Of a stretch of DNA of 64,000 nucleotides, positions 38,582 through 50,087 are shown one piece after another. Source of the DNA: Scatophagus argus (Eukaryota; Chordata; Actinopteri; Scatophagidae). Every line of letters begins with the position of its first letter. Position 1 is the first letter of the stretch. The position numbers and the translations under genes were made by a program. The stretch is taken from contig NC_058512.1 of NCBI RefSeq assembly GCF_020382885.2, positions 9,884,802-9,948,801 on the forward strand. The letters are read 5' to 3'. A model generated the notes under the pieces. The model searched no databases, was not told where the DNA came from, and was given only the letters and a program-made list of their open reading frames with translations.

Positions 38582-41500
38582 GACAAGGTTCAGCTGCAGT
38601 CCAAGAACATTACAGACAAGAATACTCTCATCTACTGTTTAATTTACCAAACCAGTGAAACCCCAACATCAATTTAATTTACTGAAGTTCAAGATGGCTC
38701 CCTTTCAATCCTTACTTCCTCTATACTCCCACTCATCTTCTGTCATTTGACAATACACTCAGATGAAATACTGTATTTTAATTTCTCACACCCAATGATC
38801 AGATGAGATGATTGAGAGTTTTTCATTTTCCTCATGTGACATTCTTGAGTCTGCCTCATAGCCTTCGCTGTGACTTTTTTTCTATTTCTATTTCTGTGAA
38901 GGATTTCGGGTGTCATTTGTCTGAGGATGCCTTTCATTAAAGCATTTTTATCCTTCTGGCTCCCCTCATCATCTCTTTTGTGCCTTTTGCTATTTGTAAA
39001 CAATGCTAGCATGTCCGCCCCTTCGCTACGTAACGGCACCCTCAACTCCACCTCAATCCTAACTCACTCCACCCCACCCCCCACCTGTCAGTCTCTCCTT
39101 GTGCTGGTGCTCACTGACATTCGTTAGATAAAACCTCAGTGTATACTTGAGGGGGGTGTAATGGGAGACTGGCTTTATGGAGACGTGACCCAGACATGCC
39201 CCTGTAACCACACTCTCAGAAAAAAGCAGAGCAGAATTTGTAGCTTTTATAGTAGCAATGGCTTGTTGCTTGGGCAGCATTGTGTACAAGAACATTATGG
39301 TACACTATGTTCTTCAAAAGAATTATCATGAAAACTCCTAGTCACCACAGTGAACCTGTAAACAATGGTGTGATTATATTAAGGTAATCGGTGTAATGAT
39401 TGGTGAACTTGGAGTGGCCATTTCTCCTGGTCCTACCAAGCCACTGAAAATAGGTCTGTGTTTAAAAAATGTTTGTTGCAGAGGTGTTGCTACAAGTACT
39501 GGTGAGAAGATGAAATATGATCCAGGAGGTCCAGTGTGAGTACATATCCATAAGTCGTCACAGAAACACTACACAGCAGTTTATTATACTGTGAGACAGG
39601 ATTTTACAACTCGCAATCATTTTATCCTCCAACTCAACAAAGGGTCACATTACAAAGTCATGTAAAGTTACTTTGCAGTAAAAGTTGACCGACCATGAGC
39701 CAACCATGGACCACGAGGTCCCCGATTTGAATCTGAGCTATGTCACACCTTTCTCTTTCACATTTCCTGCAATCTCACCACTACAACTATCTAATACACA
39801 TATCTAAGACTTATCTAAGACATATAGGCCCTCAACCTCCCAAAAAAACAATAAATAAAAATATAGAATTATATATAAAAAATATATATTCTCTGTGGAC
39901 TGTATGCACTGACTGCACAAGTGAAGCCAATTCACTTTGTGGTATTTATAAAGTTTAATCTGTCTTTTGAGTGTGCCTACAGTGTGTACATACTCTGTGT
40001 GGTAAACAAAGTAGCATCCAACATCAGTGTTCATGTCCAATGTGGAGTACACTGGGGCCTTAATAGTGCCTAAATAAGGACACTCACTTGCTTCCCACCA
40101 GTGAACACGGTCAACTTAATTTACTATCAGTGTTAGAAAATATTCTGCACCTTTAAAGGTGGATCAAAATGTGTGTGTCTGGGTGAGTCATGTGCTCATA
40201 TCAGTAAAAATTTGAGTCAAAAATGAATCTCTGAGTAAGTTGATTATGTACATCTATTTTTGATTATCCAACTGGTACAGTACATTCTCTATATGTGTGT
40301 GTGTGTGTGTAAACAGATATCCTACTCATGTGATGGCTGTTTATGCACTGTAGCTGTTTATGGGGGCTAGGGTGAGCATAGTCAGGTGGATAATCTCATG
40401 AGAACATATGCGTGAAGCGTCTGGGAGATTATAGTCTGGTTTCAGGGACTGTAAAGCTCGTCCAAAGCTTTTTGGTAACAAGGACTGAAGTTCTGACTGG
40501 GACCCTTATCCCCACCCCACCCCCACCCCTTCACCCCATCACGCCCTCTGCCCACAGTGGGGATTAGAAAGGGTAGAGGTCAGGGGCACAAAACAAAAAA
40601 AATCACCCGTTATAATAGCTGAATTGGATTGCAGCTGTTTCTGCAGTCTGTGTTTGTATGCATGAGATCAGATTTTTGTCTAATACAATACAAAGCAATA
40701 ACTGCATGTGTCCGCAGGTAAAAAAAGGAGAAAAACTCACCTTGTTCCCTTTATTTTGGTCACCCCCTGTATAGTGAAGTGAAGAGAGGCCTGAGCCTTA
40801 TCTGAGATTTTTCCATGTTTTGTGGGAAAAGCTTTGATGAAAAGTTTCAAGTAGGGGAGCTGCACGTGTGGGACAGGAAGCAGAGTTGGAGTGGATGGTG
40901 TCAGGGGTCAGACAGATGCTCATTCAGTGGACAGTGGGCAGGATGTGTGTGTCATTTTTATGGATCTCCTCAGGATAACAGTAGCTGGATGCGTAGCCCT
41001 AATGATCTCAGCTCTATCTATCAGGTATTTTGACACTGGGTTGATTCGTAGTAGGAAATGATAATGCACATCTGTTTGGTTCCAGATGGGGATTCCCCTG
41101 ATCTCCTTTACAGCAGGGTCCCGGCTGAATCTCTTATGAATCATCATAAGAGTGATTAATAGCGCACGCTGCATAGCAACCTCAGATACACAACCAAAGC
41201 ATTGTGTTTGTTTAAGGTCTTTGAGAGGGTCATTTAAGACCTGGACAAAGGTCTTAGTTTTTTATATTCTCAAACTTTTTATTATTATTTCATGTCTCTG
41301 TACCTTTGTGCTGGACAATCAATTTTTCCCTGTCTGCAGCTGATCCAGTATTGATGGTCTTCTTGTTGTAAAAGATCACATCTTCTAATTATGGCTGGCT
41401 TGTTTCCACTTGCTTTCATTATGTTTGAAGTCAGGCAGGCTGCTGGTTACACATTATACAGCCTTCAGTCCTATCAGGTTTTCTGTTTTAGGGACCTTGT

Positions 41501-42473
41501 TGTGACCTCTGAACTGCTGAGCAGCCTTTCTCCTCTATGACTCCCCCCACAGTTGACTCTTTTAGCTTCCTGCAAACAACTTGCTTTCTTTTGGGGGTTT
41601 TAAGACCTCTTGTTTGCATGGTTTTTGTGTTTATTTGTCTTGTACAGCCTTGATTTGTTTTGGCATGTTTTTAAACATTTCTAAGAGGATCAGTCTGAAT
41701 GTAGTGAAGCAGGACATGAAGGTAGTTGGTGTGAGAGAAGAGGATAGAGAGGATAGGGTGAGATGGAAGCAGATGATTGACCCATGAAACCCATGAAAGG
41801 AACAGCCGAAAGGAAAAGAAGAGTCTGAGCTGAGAGGAATAAATAATTCAGAAATACGGAAAAGTACACTTCCAGGCAGATTGTTCAGCATGTTGCTGAA
41901 GTGGATCATCAGGCCTGTTAGTTGTTGTTGTCATTGTTGGTGTATTATCAATCAGCACACTTGAAACAGAGCAACGCTGCAAAACTTTTTAAAATAACCA
42001 CAGCAACAATCCTTTGTGGTTAAACCAGTTTGGATTTAACATATGATTACAGTAATTGAGGGTATCTACACTGTGCATGTTTAATTTGAGCATAATTAAG
42101 TTGTAAATCAGATACCCAAAGAATTAAAAAAAATAAAATAGAAATAGAAATAAAATGTCTTGTAACACTTTATCTTTGCAGCAGCCTTCTCAAACGGTTT
42201 TAGGATCTTGCAACATATGTTTGGCTTTGTTTGTATCACATGTTTATCTCTTCACTGGGGATGTTTATTCGCTTCTGTGTTGGTGTGTTTTGCACTAATC
42301 TGTATTGATCTGAAGTCACTTCCTGCCATTGTTGTGTCACATCCCCACTGTCTCCTCTCTTCCGTCCATCCAGTCCCCTCTTTCCCCGTTAAGGAAGCCA
42401 GTGGCTTTGAGAGGATACACGTAGGGAGGGAGGAGGGGTGGGTGAATGTGTCTTTGTGTGTGTTTGTGTGTGT

Positions 42474-42478
<5 letters not shown>

Positions 42479-42516
<38 letters not shown>
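42479..42516. repeat. (GA)n microsatellite
   Basis: About 19 GA units just after a TGTGTGTTTGTGTG stretch. Confidence 0.95.
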
Positions 42517-42517
<1 letters not shown>

Positions 42518-44274
42518 ACTGCTGCTATGGCCCTGATAAACCTGGTCCAGACTTAACCGGGACAGGCAACTGATACTAAGCAAAAGCACAAGCAACCTGT
42601 GATAACAGTTTCAAAGATAAATTATCTATGGGATTATAACAACTTGGACTTTATTTTTTATGATTTTGGCCATAGTTAATAATAACTTGGTACTCATCAA
42701 TTACTGAGATCTAAGAGAAAAGGTGAAATTATTACACACTATTTGTGATAAACATCCATCACAGACACAAGCCAACTCCCTGGCTCAGCTTTAATCTTCT
42801 GTACAGCCATGCAATGAGAGGTTATAGCTGACATTAACTTTGCGTTTACTTTCAGTGTCCAAATAAATTTGAATAAAATGTTACCATAAGAAACAGAAAT
42901 AAGAAAAATCCACAAAAAGATCTAAATTGTAATAACCCAAAGAGATGATGCCTTTTTGTTTTGGAAAGTACTCATAGAATCGTTGCTGCAACAAATACCC
43001 AGAACCTTATTTTTGCATGTGCGTGTGCATTGTATGTGTGTGTGAGAAAAAAAAGAAAGTAAGGGATGTATGTCTTAACACACATCAGCAAGTGACCTCA
43101 TAGCCTGTTATAATTGAAACTAATGACAAAAGCATATGGGCGTCAAGACCTTTGGTTTGAGGTTACAATAGCTTATTGTATTGCATTCAGAGTAGTCATG
43201 GGTGTTACATAGTGTGCGAGCTTGTGGGATCTTCGAGTGTGTTCTGTGCACGTGTGTGTATATGTGTGTGTACATCCCTTAACCTTGAAACTAAACTGGA
43301 GGCTTGTGTTTCAAAACTCTGTGAAGTTCAGACAGCCATAAAAATCTATGAAACATCTATGAAACAGTTCACGTTACATGTGAAGGATAAGAGACCTAAA
43401 AGCTTTGTAAATCCTGCAGAGCTTTTAGAATATTTCACACAGTTTTTAGACTACCATCTGCTCTCTGACACACTGCTTTCACACGATTTTGTGAGTAATA
43501 TCAGTCTAAGTGCAGCAGAGGAAAGTGTTTCGTCTGCTGGATGTCCCCCGCAGGAAGAGGGAAATGTGGGTGCAGGTTTTAGTGCATCTGTCTGCTGTTT
43601 AGACAGGCTCTTTGGGCTCTTATCTCTGTTCTTCACAAGTGGTTTGCATCAACATATTTTTATTTTCAAGCATTTCCGGGTGGCTTGTTGAGCATGAGAT
43701 ATTGCTCTAAATACAGTACCTGGTATGCAGCAAAGTATGCTGTTCTGTCAGGGAGTGTGGCATGCTTTATATAGACACAGTGAACATGTGGGTTAACCAT
43801 AAAATATGTTCTTGTAATTGTGGGGTTGTGTTATTGGATTATGTTGTTAGACAGGAGAGGCATAAACAAGACAAAATGTTATAATTTAATGCAAACACTA
43901 CCGCTAACTGTGGCTGCAAAATTCCTACAAAGTTGCTCTCAAGCTCTGACAGCTTCAGTTTTAGTGTAAAAGTCCTTTGAAAGTAAAAGTTTGTTTGATA
44001 AATAGGCAATGAAATGCACCAATGCTCGATTCAGTACACTATGGAGTTTCAAGGCTACACCCCAGTTTGGTCTGGTATAAATAGCTGTCTATCTTATCGT
44101 GACTAACATTACCAAACTTTTGATATTAATTTGTAACTGACTTTATGGGTTTGCTAACTAATTATCATTTTGTTTTAATGTCACAAATATTATAAAAGGA
44201 ATAAAGACAATGATGATGCTATACAAAAAACCCTTGTGCATATATTAACTTAAAAAAACCCAAATCTACAGTCG

Positions 44275-44456
44275 AATCTATAATCCTGCTATCACCTGTG
44301 TGAAACTGTACTTAGTCACAGCAGTGGTCTAAGCTAAATGATCAGCATGCCAACTTACTTACAATGACATTGCTAATATGTTGATGTTTAGCACGTATAT
44401 TGTTTTCTACTTTCATCAACTTTGTTAATTGTGTTAGCAGGCTAACATTTAGCAAC
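44275..44456 (-). repeat. teleost interspersed repeat, inverted copy
   Basis: Read on the - strand it has GCTAAATGTTAGCCTGCTAAC, then GCTAAACATCAACATATTAGC, then GGCATGCTGATC and a GTACAGTTTCACACAG end. This order matches the common teleost GCTAACATG-type repeat also seen near 2727-2830. No coding content. Confidence 0.5.
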
Positions 44457-47400
44457 TGAGGGAAAACCATTGACGTGACAGGCAGCAGCAGTGTTACCTC
44501 AGTGTTTAAATTCCTCTCATCTCTCCTGCATAAAAGACGAGGGGGGGCCTCGCCTTTCTCCAACAGTTATGTTTTCACTGGTGACCTTGAGCACCAGCGT
44601 CTGCTATTTAAAGGCTACATTTTTTTGAGAAAACTGGGATTTCCCTCTCCTGTCCTCACATTTGTATTTGATAAATATTTCTGTTCAGCTGCTATTGGCT
44701 GACAGGTCAACAACATGTTGGAAGCAGGAAGATTAATATCAACAGAGTCCCCCGGTTGACTGGCGTACAAACAAATTGGAAATGCATGTGTGGGTTAGCT
44801 GTTCAGAAGAAGCTCAGAATAGCTATACTGCTGCTCTGGATGTCTGCAGTGCAGTGAGGTCATCAGGACTGTAAGGTCACGAAAACATCTTGTGAACTCC
44901 ATGCGTGTGTGCTGGTCGGGGCAAGACAGTGTACTGTTATCACATAGATAAAATGAGATTGCACGCTAGCTGCTCCCTGACCCTTTGAAGGGCCCATCGG
45001 AAAAAGTTCATCAGAAGGTTGACTGAGTAACACGTAGGACTTTTTCCCCCAGAACTCTAAATGGTGTATATCAGGACCTTGAATAGGGGGAACCTAGTGG
45101 ACAAACAAGAAGATAAAGTGATTAATGACAGATTCTACATTTTGAGATTCAGAACTCCTTACTGCAATCATGCTGGACTTACAGTGTCTGAACCTGATTC
45201 TGTGGAATTTGTATGTGAAAATAATTTGAGCCACAGCTCACTTCTGTGCTTTGGCATCAGGGGACCAAATAGGAGACAGATCTGACCGGCGCAGTATATG
45301 GCAGCTAGACTTGGCTGTGTTTCTTGGGTGAGGACTGTTTGGCCCAGTTTTGTCTGAGAAGTTTCAGTTACTGGAAATCAAATTAGTTTACATGTCCCCA
45401 TTATGCTGCACCATTCATCAAATATAATGTGAATCTGTAAACCCAGACAACTCAACTTAATCCAGTAAGTCTGAAAAATGTTGGAGCAGGCTTAGCTTTT
45501 GCCAAAACTCATCATGAAATCACCCATCTGCCAAATGGAGTAAAGAAAACAGTTATGGTTAGAGACCTCACATACTAGTTCAGAACTGTTTCATCCATCT
45601 GTCAGACACTAGCTGAAGCCGCTTTAGTCTTAGCTGGAACAATAAGAAAAGACGTAAACCTCTTGCATCGTGGTAGCCTTTGTGTCTAACAAGCTGGTGT
45701 CAATCACCTCACAGTCTTTGCTTGAAAAGAGTAAAGGGACACCAGCCAAGTGGAGCAGACAGTAACGACACCCAAATGTTCAAGCTATCCAGCCGTGCTG
45801 CAAGTGTTAGCTTTGACAACATTCAGATAATTAAAAGTGCATATCAGACTGTTGATGTGATTGGCAATCTAACTGCCGTTGATGACTCAGTATTTTCCTG
45901 AGGGCCTGTTTATCATCAGGCCTGTCAAGCTGCTATGGGGTCGGACGTGTGATATCATGAATTTTCAGAAGAACTTGGGTCTGACTCTCAGAGGTGTTCA
46001 CAAGTAAAGCCTGAAGGAACCAGCTGTCTCAGCACAAGGGGGGCCCTCGTGCATGTGGTCTGTGACAGCTTAACACACACATCAAACAACTGTTGGACCC
46101 CCACCAACTCCTCACGCACACCTAAACAACGAGAACACACACCTCACGCTGTTTTGGTGCTCCAAGTATCACCCAAAACAGGCCCATAAACATGCAAGGT
46201 CATGATAAAAGATCAAAGAGACACTTTGCAGACAGACTGACACGGTAGTGTGTGTGTTTGTGAGTCTCTCTACCTTTGTGTATGTTTTTGAGAAGCGAGT
46301 ACTCATCCTTTTCCATATCCCCCCGGATATGCTGTCTGTTACCATCTCGTTGCTGATGGATGACAGTCAAATGAAGGGAAAGGATGAGGGATGAACGAAG
46401 GCCTTGGTGTGGTTAAATAAGAGCACAAAACAGTAGGAATGTGTTGGTGTCTTCATGGTGTGTGGTTTACAGCACAAGCCCACACAGGAGAGGACAGAAC
46501 AACAATAACAACAATCGATTTGAGACACAGGTGGGCAATTAAGGGAGAACACATGAGCTGAATGCTGGAAACAGGGTCTCTGGTATGCCGAGTGAAGGCA
46601 TGGGTGCTCTGCAAGTCAATCCACTTGGAACTTGTCACTCCTGTTGGTTATAAATAGGAATAATTGGGCTTGTTGTTGCAAAGACTCAAGAAATGCATCA
46701 TACAAGATTCACTAAAAGCTTTATGTGCAGCAGACTTCAGTTCTTGTGTTTTTTTGTCTTTTTATCCTGTCTTTGTAAAACTGCTTCGTGAAGGGGATTT
46801 TGGGAAAAGTGAGTGGGTGGACTGATGCAGTCATCAAGGCCTGATGTTTTATTTAGCTGTATACTCACATGCCTGTTGGCAAACGCATCTATAAACTGAC
46901 CTCAGTCCCGCCTGAGCACAGATAGGAAGCTTGCTTTGATTCACTTCACTCTGCTGCTTTCCTGTTCTGCCGGACGGACAAAGAGCTGGACGCCCAATCA
47001 AGCTGAGCGACGGAGTTCAGAGGGAGACACAAACACAGTCACAGCAGTTTGATTATCAAATACCACAAGTCTGCATCACATAAATTTGGCAACAACAAAC
47101 AGCTCTCTGAGAGTAAATGACGGTAAAAGCAGAGGAGACGGGAATCAGTCCTCATCTTGTTATTGGGAGGAAGGCGGAGATGAGTGGGGAAGAAACAGGA
47201 GGAGAGTGGAGGAGGCAGAGATGGAGGGTTAGAGGAAGGGATCAGTGGAGGAAAGCATTGTTGAGTGATACAGTAGTTGTGTCTAAAGGTCGGTGCCCTG
47301 GCGCCACGGCTGCCGCTCTGCTGAGAGACGGAGCAGCCTGAGGACTGAGCTGTCCCACCTGGGCCAACAAATACACCCGAGAGACACTGAAGAAGAGGAA

Positions 47401-48322
47401 GACAGAGGAAGAGTGTTGCTTGTGTAACCTCTCAAAATTTCCCCATTTTGCTTCATCCTCATGTAGCTTTAAAGCTTTTTTTCCCAAATAAACTAAACTA
47501 AACTAAAGCAAAAAAATAACTGTTTAATCTGAATGTAGTATTATTATATTAATATTATTTCTCATATATCTTAGGTATCTTATCAGTTTGTTTTTAAAAA
47601 TAAAATGGAGTGGAAATTTAGTGCTGTAACTAAAGGCTAATACACATGTTTTTTTTAAAGGTGTTATTGTATATTTCACCTGAAGGTCTAAAGTCAAAGT
47701 TTTGTTTGCATAGCCTGCAATTCAGTAAAGCTAAACTAATCTTTATTTTGTTTTTAGTTTGTGGTTCCACTTGTTTGAGCATGTACAGGCATGAAAACAC
47801 ACACAGAGAAATGTAAATAGTGCAGCCTATTCACATTTCAGCAAGGTGCTCCAGTGCCAGAAGGACCCTCAATTGATATTAAAATTAAGTACTTCATGAA
47901 ACTTGTCATGCCCAGACTTGACTCGAGCAAACCAAGCACCCGAACATGTCTAATCAACTTTTATTCCCGTAAGTGAAAAAAATGCTGCAATCATCTGTGA
48001 TAAATAAGAAAAAAGATGATTGGTTAAGAACAATTTCTAGTTTGGACAGTTTCATTTTGCCCCTGTAGCTTATGTTTGTGTGTAAAAAGCGAAGAAGAAT
48101 TAATATCCTGAAAAATAAAGATCCAGAAATTCAACCCATGTTACATGTATTTAAAGTGACTCCACTTTGTATAATGTAGTGAAGTACAAACCAAATGAAT
48201 GCTGAGAAAGGCGGGTGTGCTTGCAGTGAAAGAGCATGTTCACCAGAGCAGAGAGGAGAGGGGCAGTGAGGAGGGGAGGAGGGGCTGTCGTGGGAGGGTA
48301 CAAATCTGAGGGGTGTGGAGTG

Positions 48323-48329
48323 TATATAA
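48323..48329 (+). promoter_or_regulatory. aplnr2: TATA box of the apelin receptor-like gene
   Basis: TATATAAGG lies about 130 bases before the chosen ATG (48452). It would place the transcription start near 48353, in the ACAGACTTCAG stretch. This also shows that the in-frame ATG at 48236 is upstream of transcription. Confidence 0.6.
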
Positions 48330-48451
48330 GGTGGGCAAGTTTCACATGTAGCAACAGACTTCAGTGTGCTGACAACTGTTGTGGAACTATCTGCACTGAA
48401 CTCGGAGCTGTCTTTTTCTTCACAAAGAAGGGTAAGAAGAAAAGAGAGAAA

Positions 48452-49525
48452 ATGGAGATTGAACCAACTGGTCCATATGAGTACTATGACTACGAAGAGA
48501 CAGAAAACTCCTCCATGTGTGACTATTCTGAGTGGACACCGTCATACTCTGTCATCCCAGTGCTGTACATGCTTATTTTCATCCTCGGCCTCTCTGGAAA
48601 TGGGGTTGTCATCTTCACAGTGTGGAGAGCCCAGGGTAAGCGGCGAGCTACTGATGTCTACATTGGCAACTTGGCGCTAGCTGACCTCACTTTCGTGGTC
48701 ACTCTGCCTCTGTGGGCTGTTTACACAGCCATGGGCTACCACTGGCCCTTCGGAGTGGCCTTGTGCAAGATCAGCAGCTATGTAGTCCTGCTCAACATGT
48801 ATGCCAGCGTCTTCTGCCTTACCTGCATGAGCTTCGACCGCTACCTGGCCATTGTCCATTCCATGTCTAGCACCCAGCTGCGGACCCGTGGCCACACACA
48901 AGCCTCCCTGACAGCCATATGGCTGCTGTCTGGTCTGCTGGCTGCCCCAACTTTGATCTTCCGCACCACCAAATATGATCCGACCAGCAACCGCACATCC
49001 TGTGCCATGGACTTCAGCCTGGTGGTGACCAACAAGAAGCAAGAGAACCTGTGGATTGCCGGTCTCAGCATTTCCTCCTCAGCTCTGGGCTTTCTCCTAC
49101 CCTTCCTGGCGATGATGGTGTGCTACGGCTTCATCGGCTGCACCGTAACCCGCCATTTCAACACGCTGCGCAAAGAGGACCAGCGTAAGAGGAGGCTGCT
49201 GAAGATCATCACCACACTGGTGGTGGTGTTTGCCGCCTGCTGGATGCCCTTCCATGTCGTGAAGAGTGCTGACGCCCTCTCCTACCTGGATCTGTTTCCT
49301 GACACCTGTGCCTTCCTGCGCTTCCTGCTGCTGGCTCACCCATACGCCACCTGCCTGGCCTACGTCAACAGCTGCCTCAACCCCTTTCTTTACGCCTTCT
49401 TCGACCTGCGCTTCAGATCCCAATGTCTGTGCCTACTCAACCTGAAGAAGTCTTTGCATGCGAGTCCTGTCAGCTCCCTGTCCTCTCAGAAGACAGAGGC
49501 TCAGTCTCTGGCCACAAAGGTGTGA
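48452..49525 (+). CDS. aplnr2: apelin receptor 2-like G protein-coupled receptor, 357 aa
   Basis: A class A peptide GPCR closest, by memory, to APLNR, the receptor for apelin and Elabela/Toddler. It is a single coding exon. The N-terminus is acidic and Tyr-rich (YEYYDYEETENSS) with glycosylation site NSS (19-21). TM1 has GNGVVIFTVW, TM2 has LALADLTFVVTLPLWAVYT, and TM3 ends in DRYLAIV (DRY 129-131). Cys105 and Cys184 are placed for the ECL1-ECL2 disulfide; Cys23 and the ECL3 cysteine (PDTC) fit the second one. TM6 has CWMPFH and TM7 has NSCLNPFLYAFFD. The C-tail is short and Ser-rich with two cysteines (CLCLL) and lacks the long Gly/Ser tail of human APLNR (380 aa), which favours aplnr2 over aplnra/b. 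The start MEIEP fits the family N-terminus and lies after the TATA box. Confidence 0.9.
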   Translation: MEIEPTGPYEYYDYEETENSSMCDYSEWTPSYSVIPVLYMLIFILGLSGNGVVIFTVWRAQGKRRATDVYIGNLALADLTFVVTLPLWAVYTAMGYHWPFGVALCKISSYVVLLNMYASVFCLTCMSFDRYLAIVHSMSSTQLRTRGHTQASLTAIWLLSGLLAAPTLIFRTTKYDPTSNRTSCAMDFSLVVTNKKQENLWIAGLSISSSALGFLLPFLAMMVCYGFIGCTVTRHFNTLRKEDQRKRRLLKIITTLVVVFAACWMPFHVVKSADALSYLDLFPDTCAFLRFLLLAHPYATCLAYVNSCLNPFLYAFFDLRFRSQCLCLLNLKKSLHASPVSSLSSQKTEAQSLATKV

Positions 49526-49816
49526 CGAGAGCCAAGGGCCCAGATGCATGCTGGGGAAAAGGTGAACAATGCAGAATAAGGCAGGTAAATCAAAACTTTA
49601 CAGTGCTGGGTGCTTTCTGACAGATCGACTGCAGTCTGTTCCAGATTGCCACCTTTGCTCCTCTCTGACTCTGCGGACGACTGAAAACAACAGTCGGGCT
49701 CATGGTTTGGGGGTCTGACCACACTCAAGCTCCAGCCTCAATACCAGGTGCAGGGAAGCAAAACTGAACTACTCGATACAAAGGACCAAACATGAACCAG
49801 ACTTATTTTGAGGGGA

Positions 49817-49822
49817 AATAAA
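49817..49822 (+). terminator. aplnr2: poly(A) signal of the apelin receptor-like gene
   Basis: AATAAA, about 290 bases after the stop. A second run, AATAAAAAAAAA at about 50399, could give a longer message. Confidence 0.5.
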
Positions 49823-50065
49823 GTGGAATGTATTTTAATAGGACGATGTGCTCACACATTTCTCTTGGTGAACTTAATGCAAAATACTGAGCTTTGAACT
49901 CTGTCCTCAAGTCCCCTGGTGAAGTTTATTCCTCATGCATTTGCCCCTGCTGTTCTTGTTTTCATTTGTAAGCACTTGAGGTGTGATTTCTACCAGACAC
50001 TCTGCACTCCAGCTCAGTCTGTAGTATCTAGATCACAGCCTGCAGTGTTACATGTGTTTGCATAT

Positions 50066-50087
50066 ATGTGTGTGTGTGTGTGTGTGT
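50066..50087. repeat. (GT)n microsatellite
   Basis: About 11 GT units downstream of the apelin receptor-like gene. Confidence 0.9.

Larger units (their letters stand above)
38195..48322. other. 10-kb spacer without a recognised gene
   Basis: Between tbc1d10a and the apelin receptor-like gene no gene could be identified. It holds a GA microsatellite (42479-42516), a GT tract (about 40293-40310), an inverted copy of the TTTAGC repeat family (about 44275-44456), a Cys-rich open segment on the - strand (38389-38586) and an unexplained 171-codon open frame (43176-43691). The last two are discussed as findings. Regulatory elements for the receptor gene downstream are plausible but not visible by eye. 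Confidence 0.6.

Noticed and set aside
42208-42573. Open frames across the GA microsatellite on both strands.
   Set aside because: Their length comes from the simple repeat (Arg-Glu or Ser-Leu runs); there is no gene context.
48677-49423. Long - strand open frames opposite the apelin receptor gene.
   Set aside because: They are shadows of a GC-rich coding exon; they have no promoter, start context or family features.
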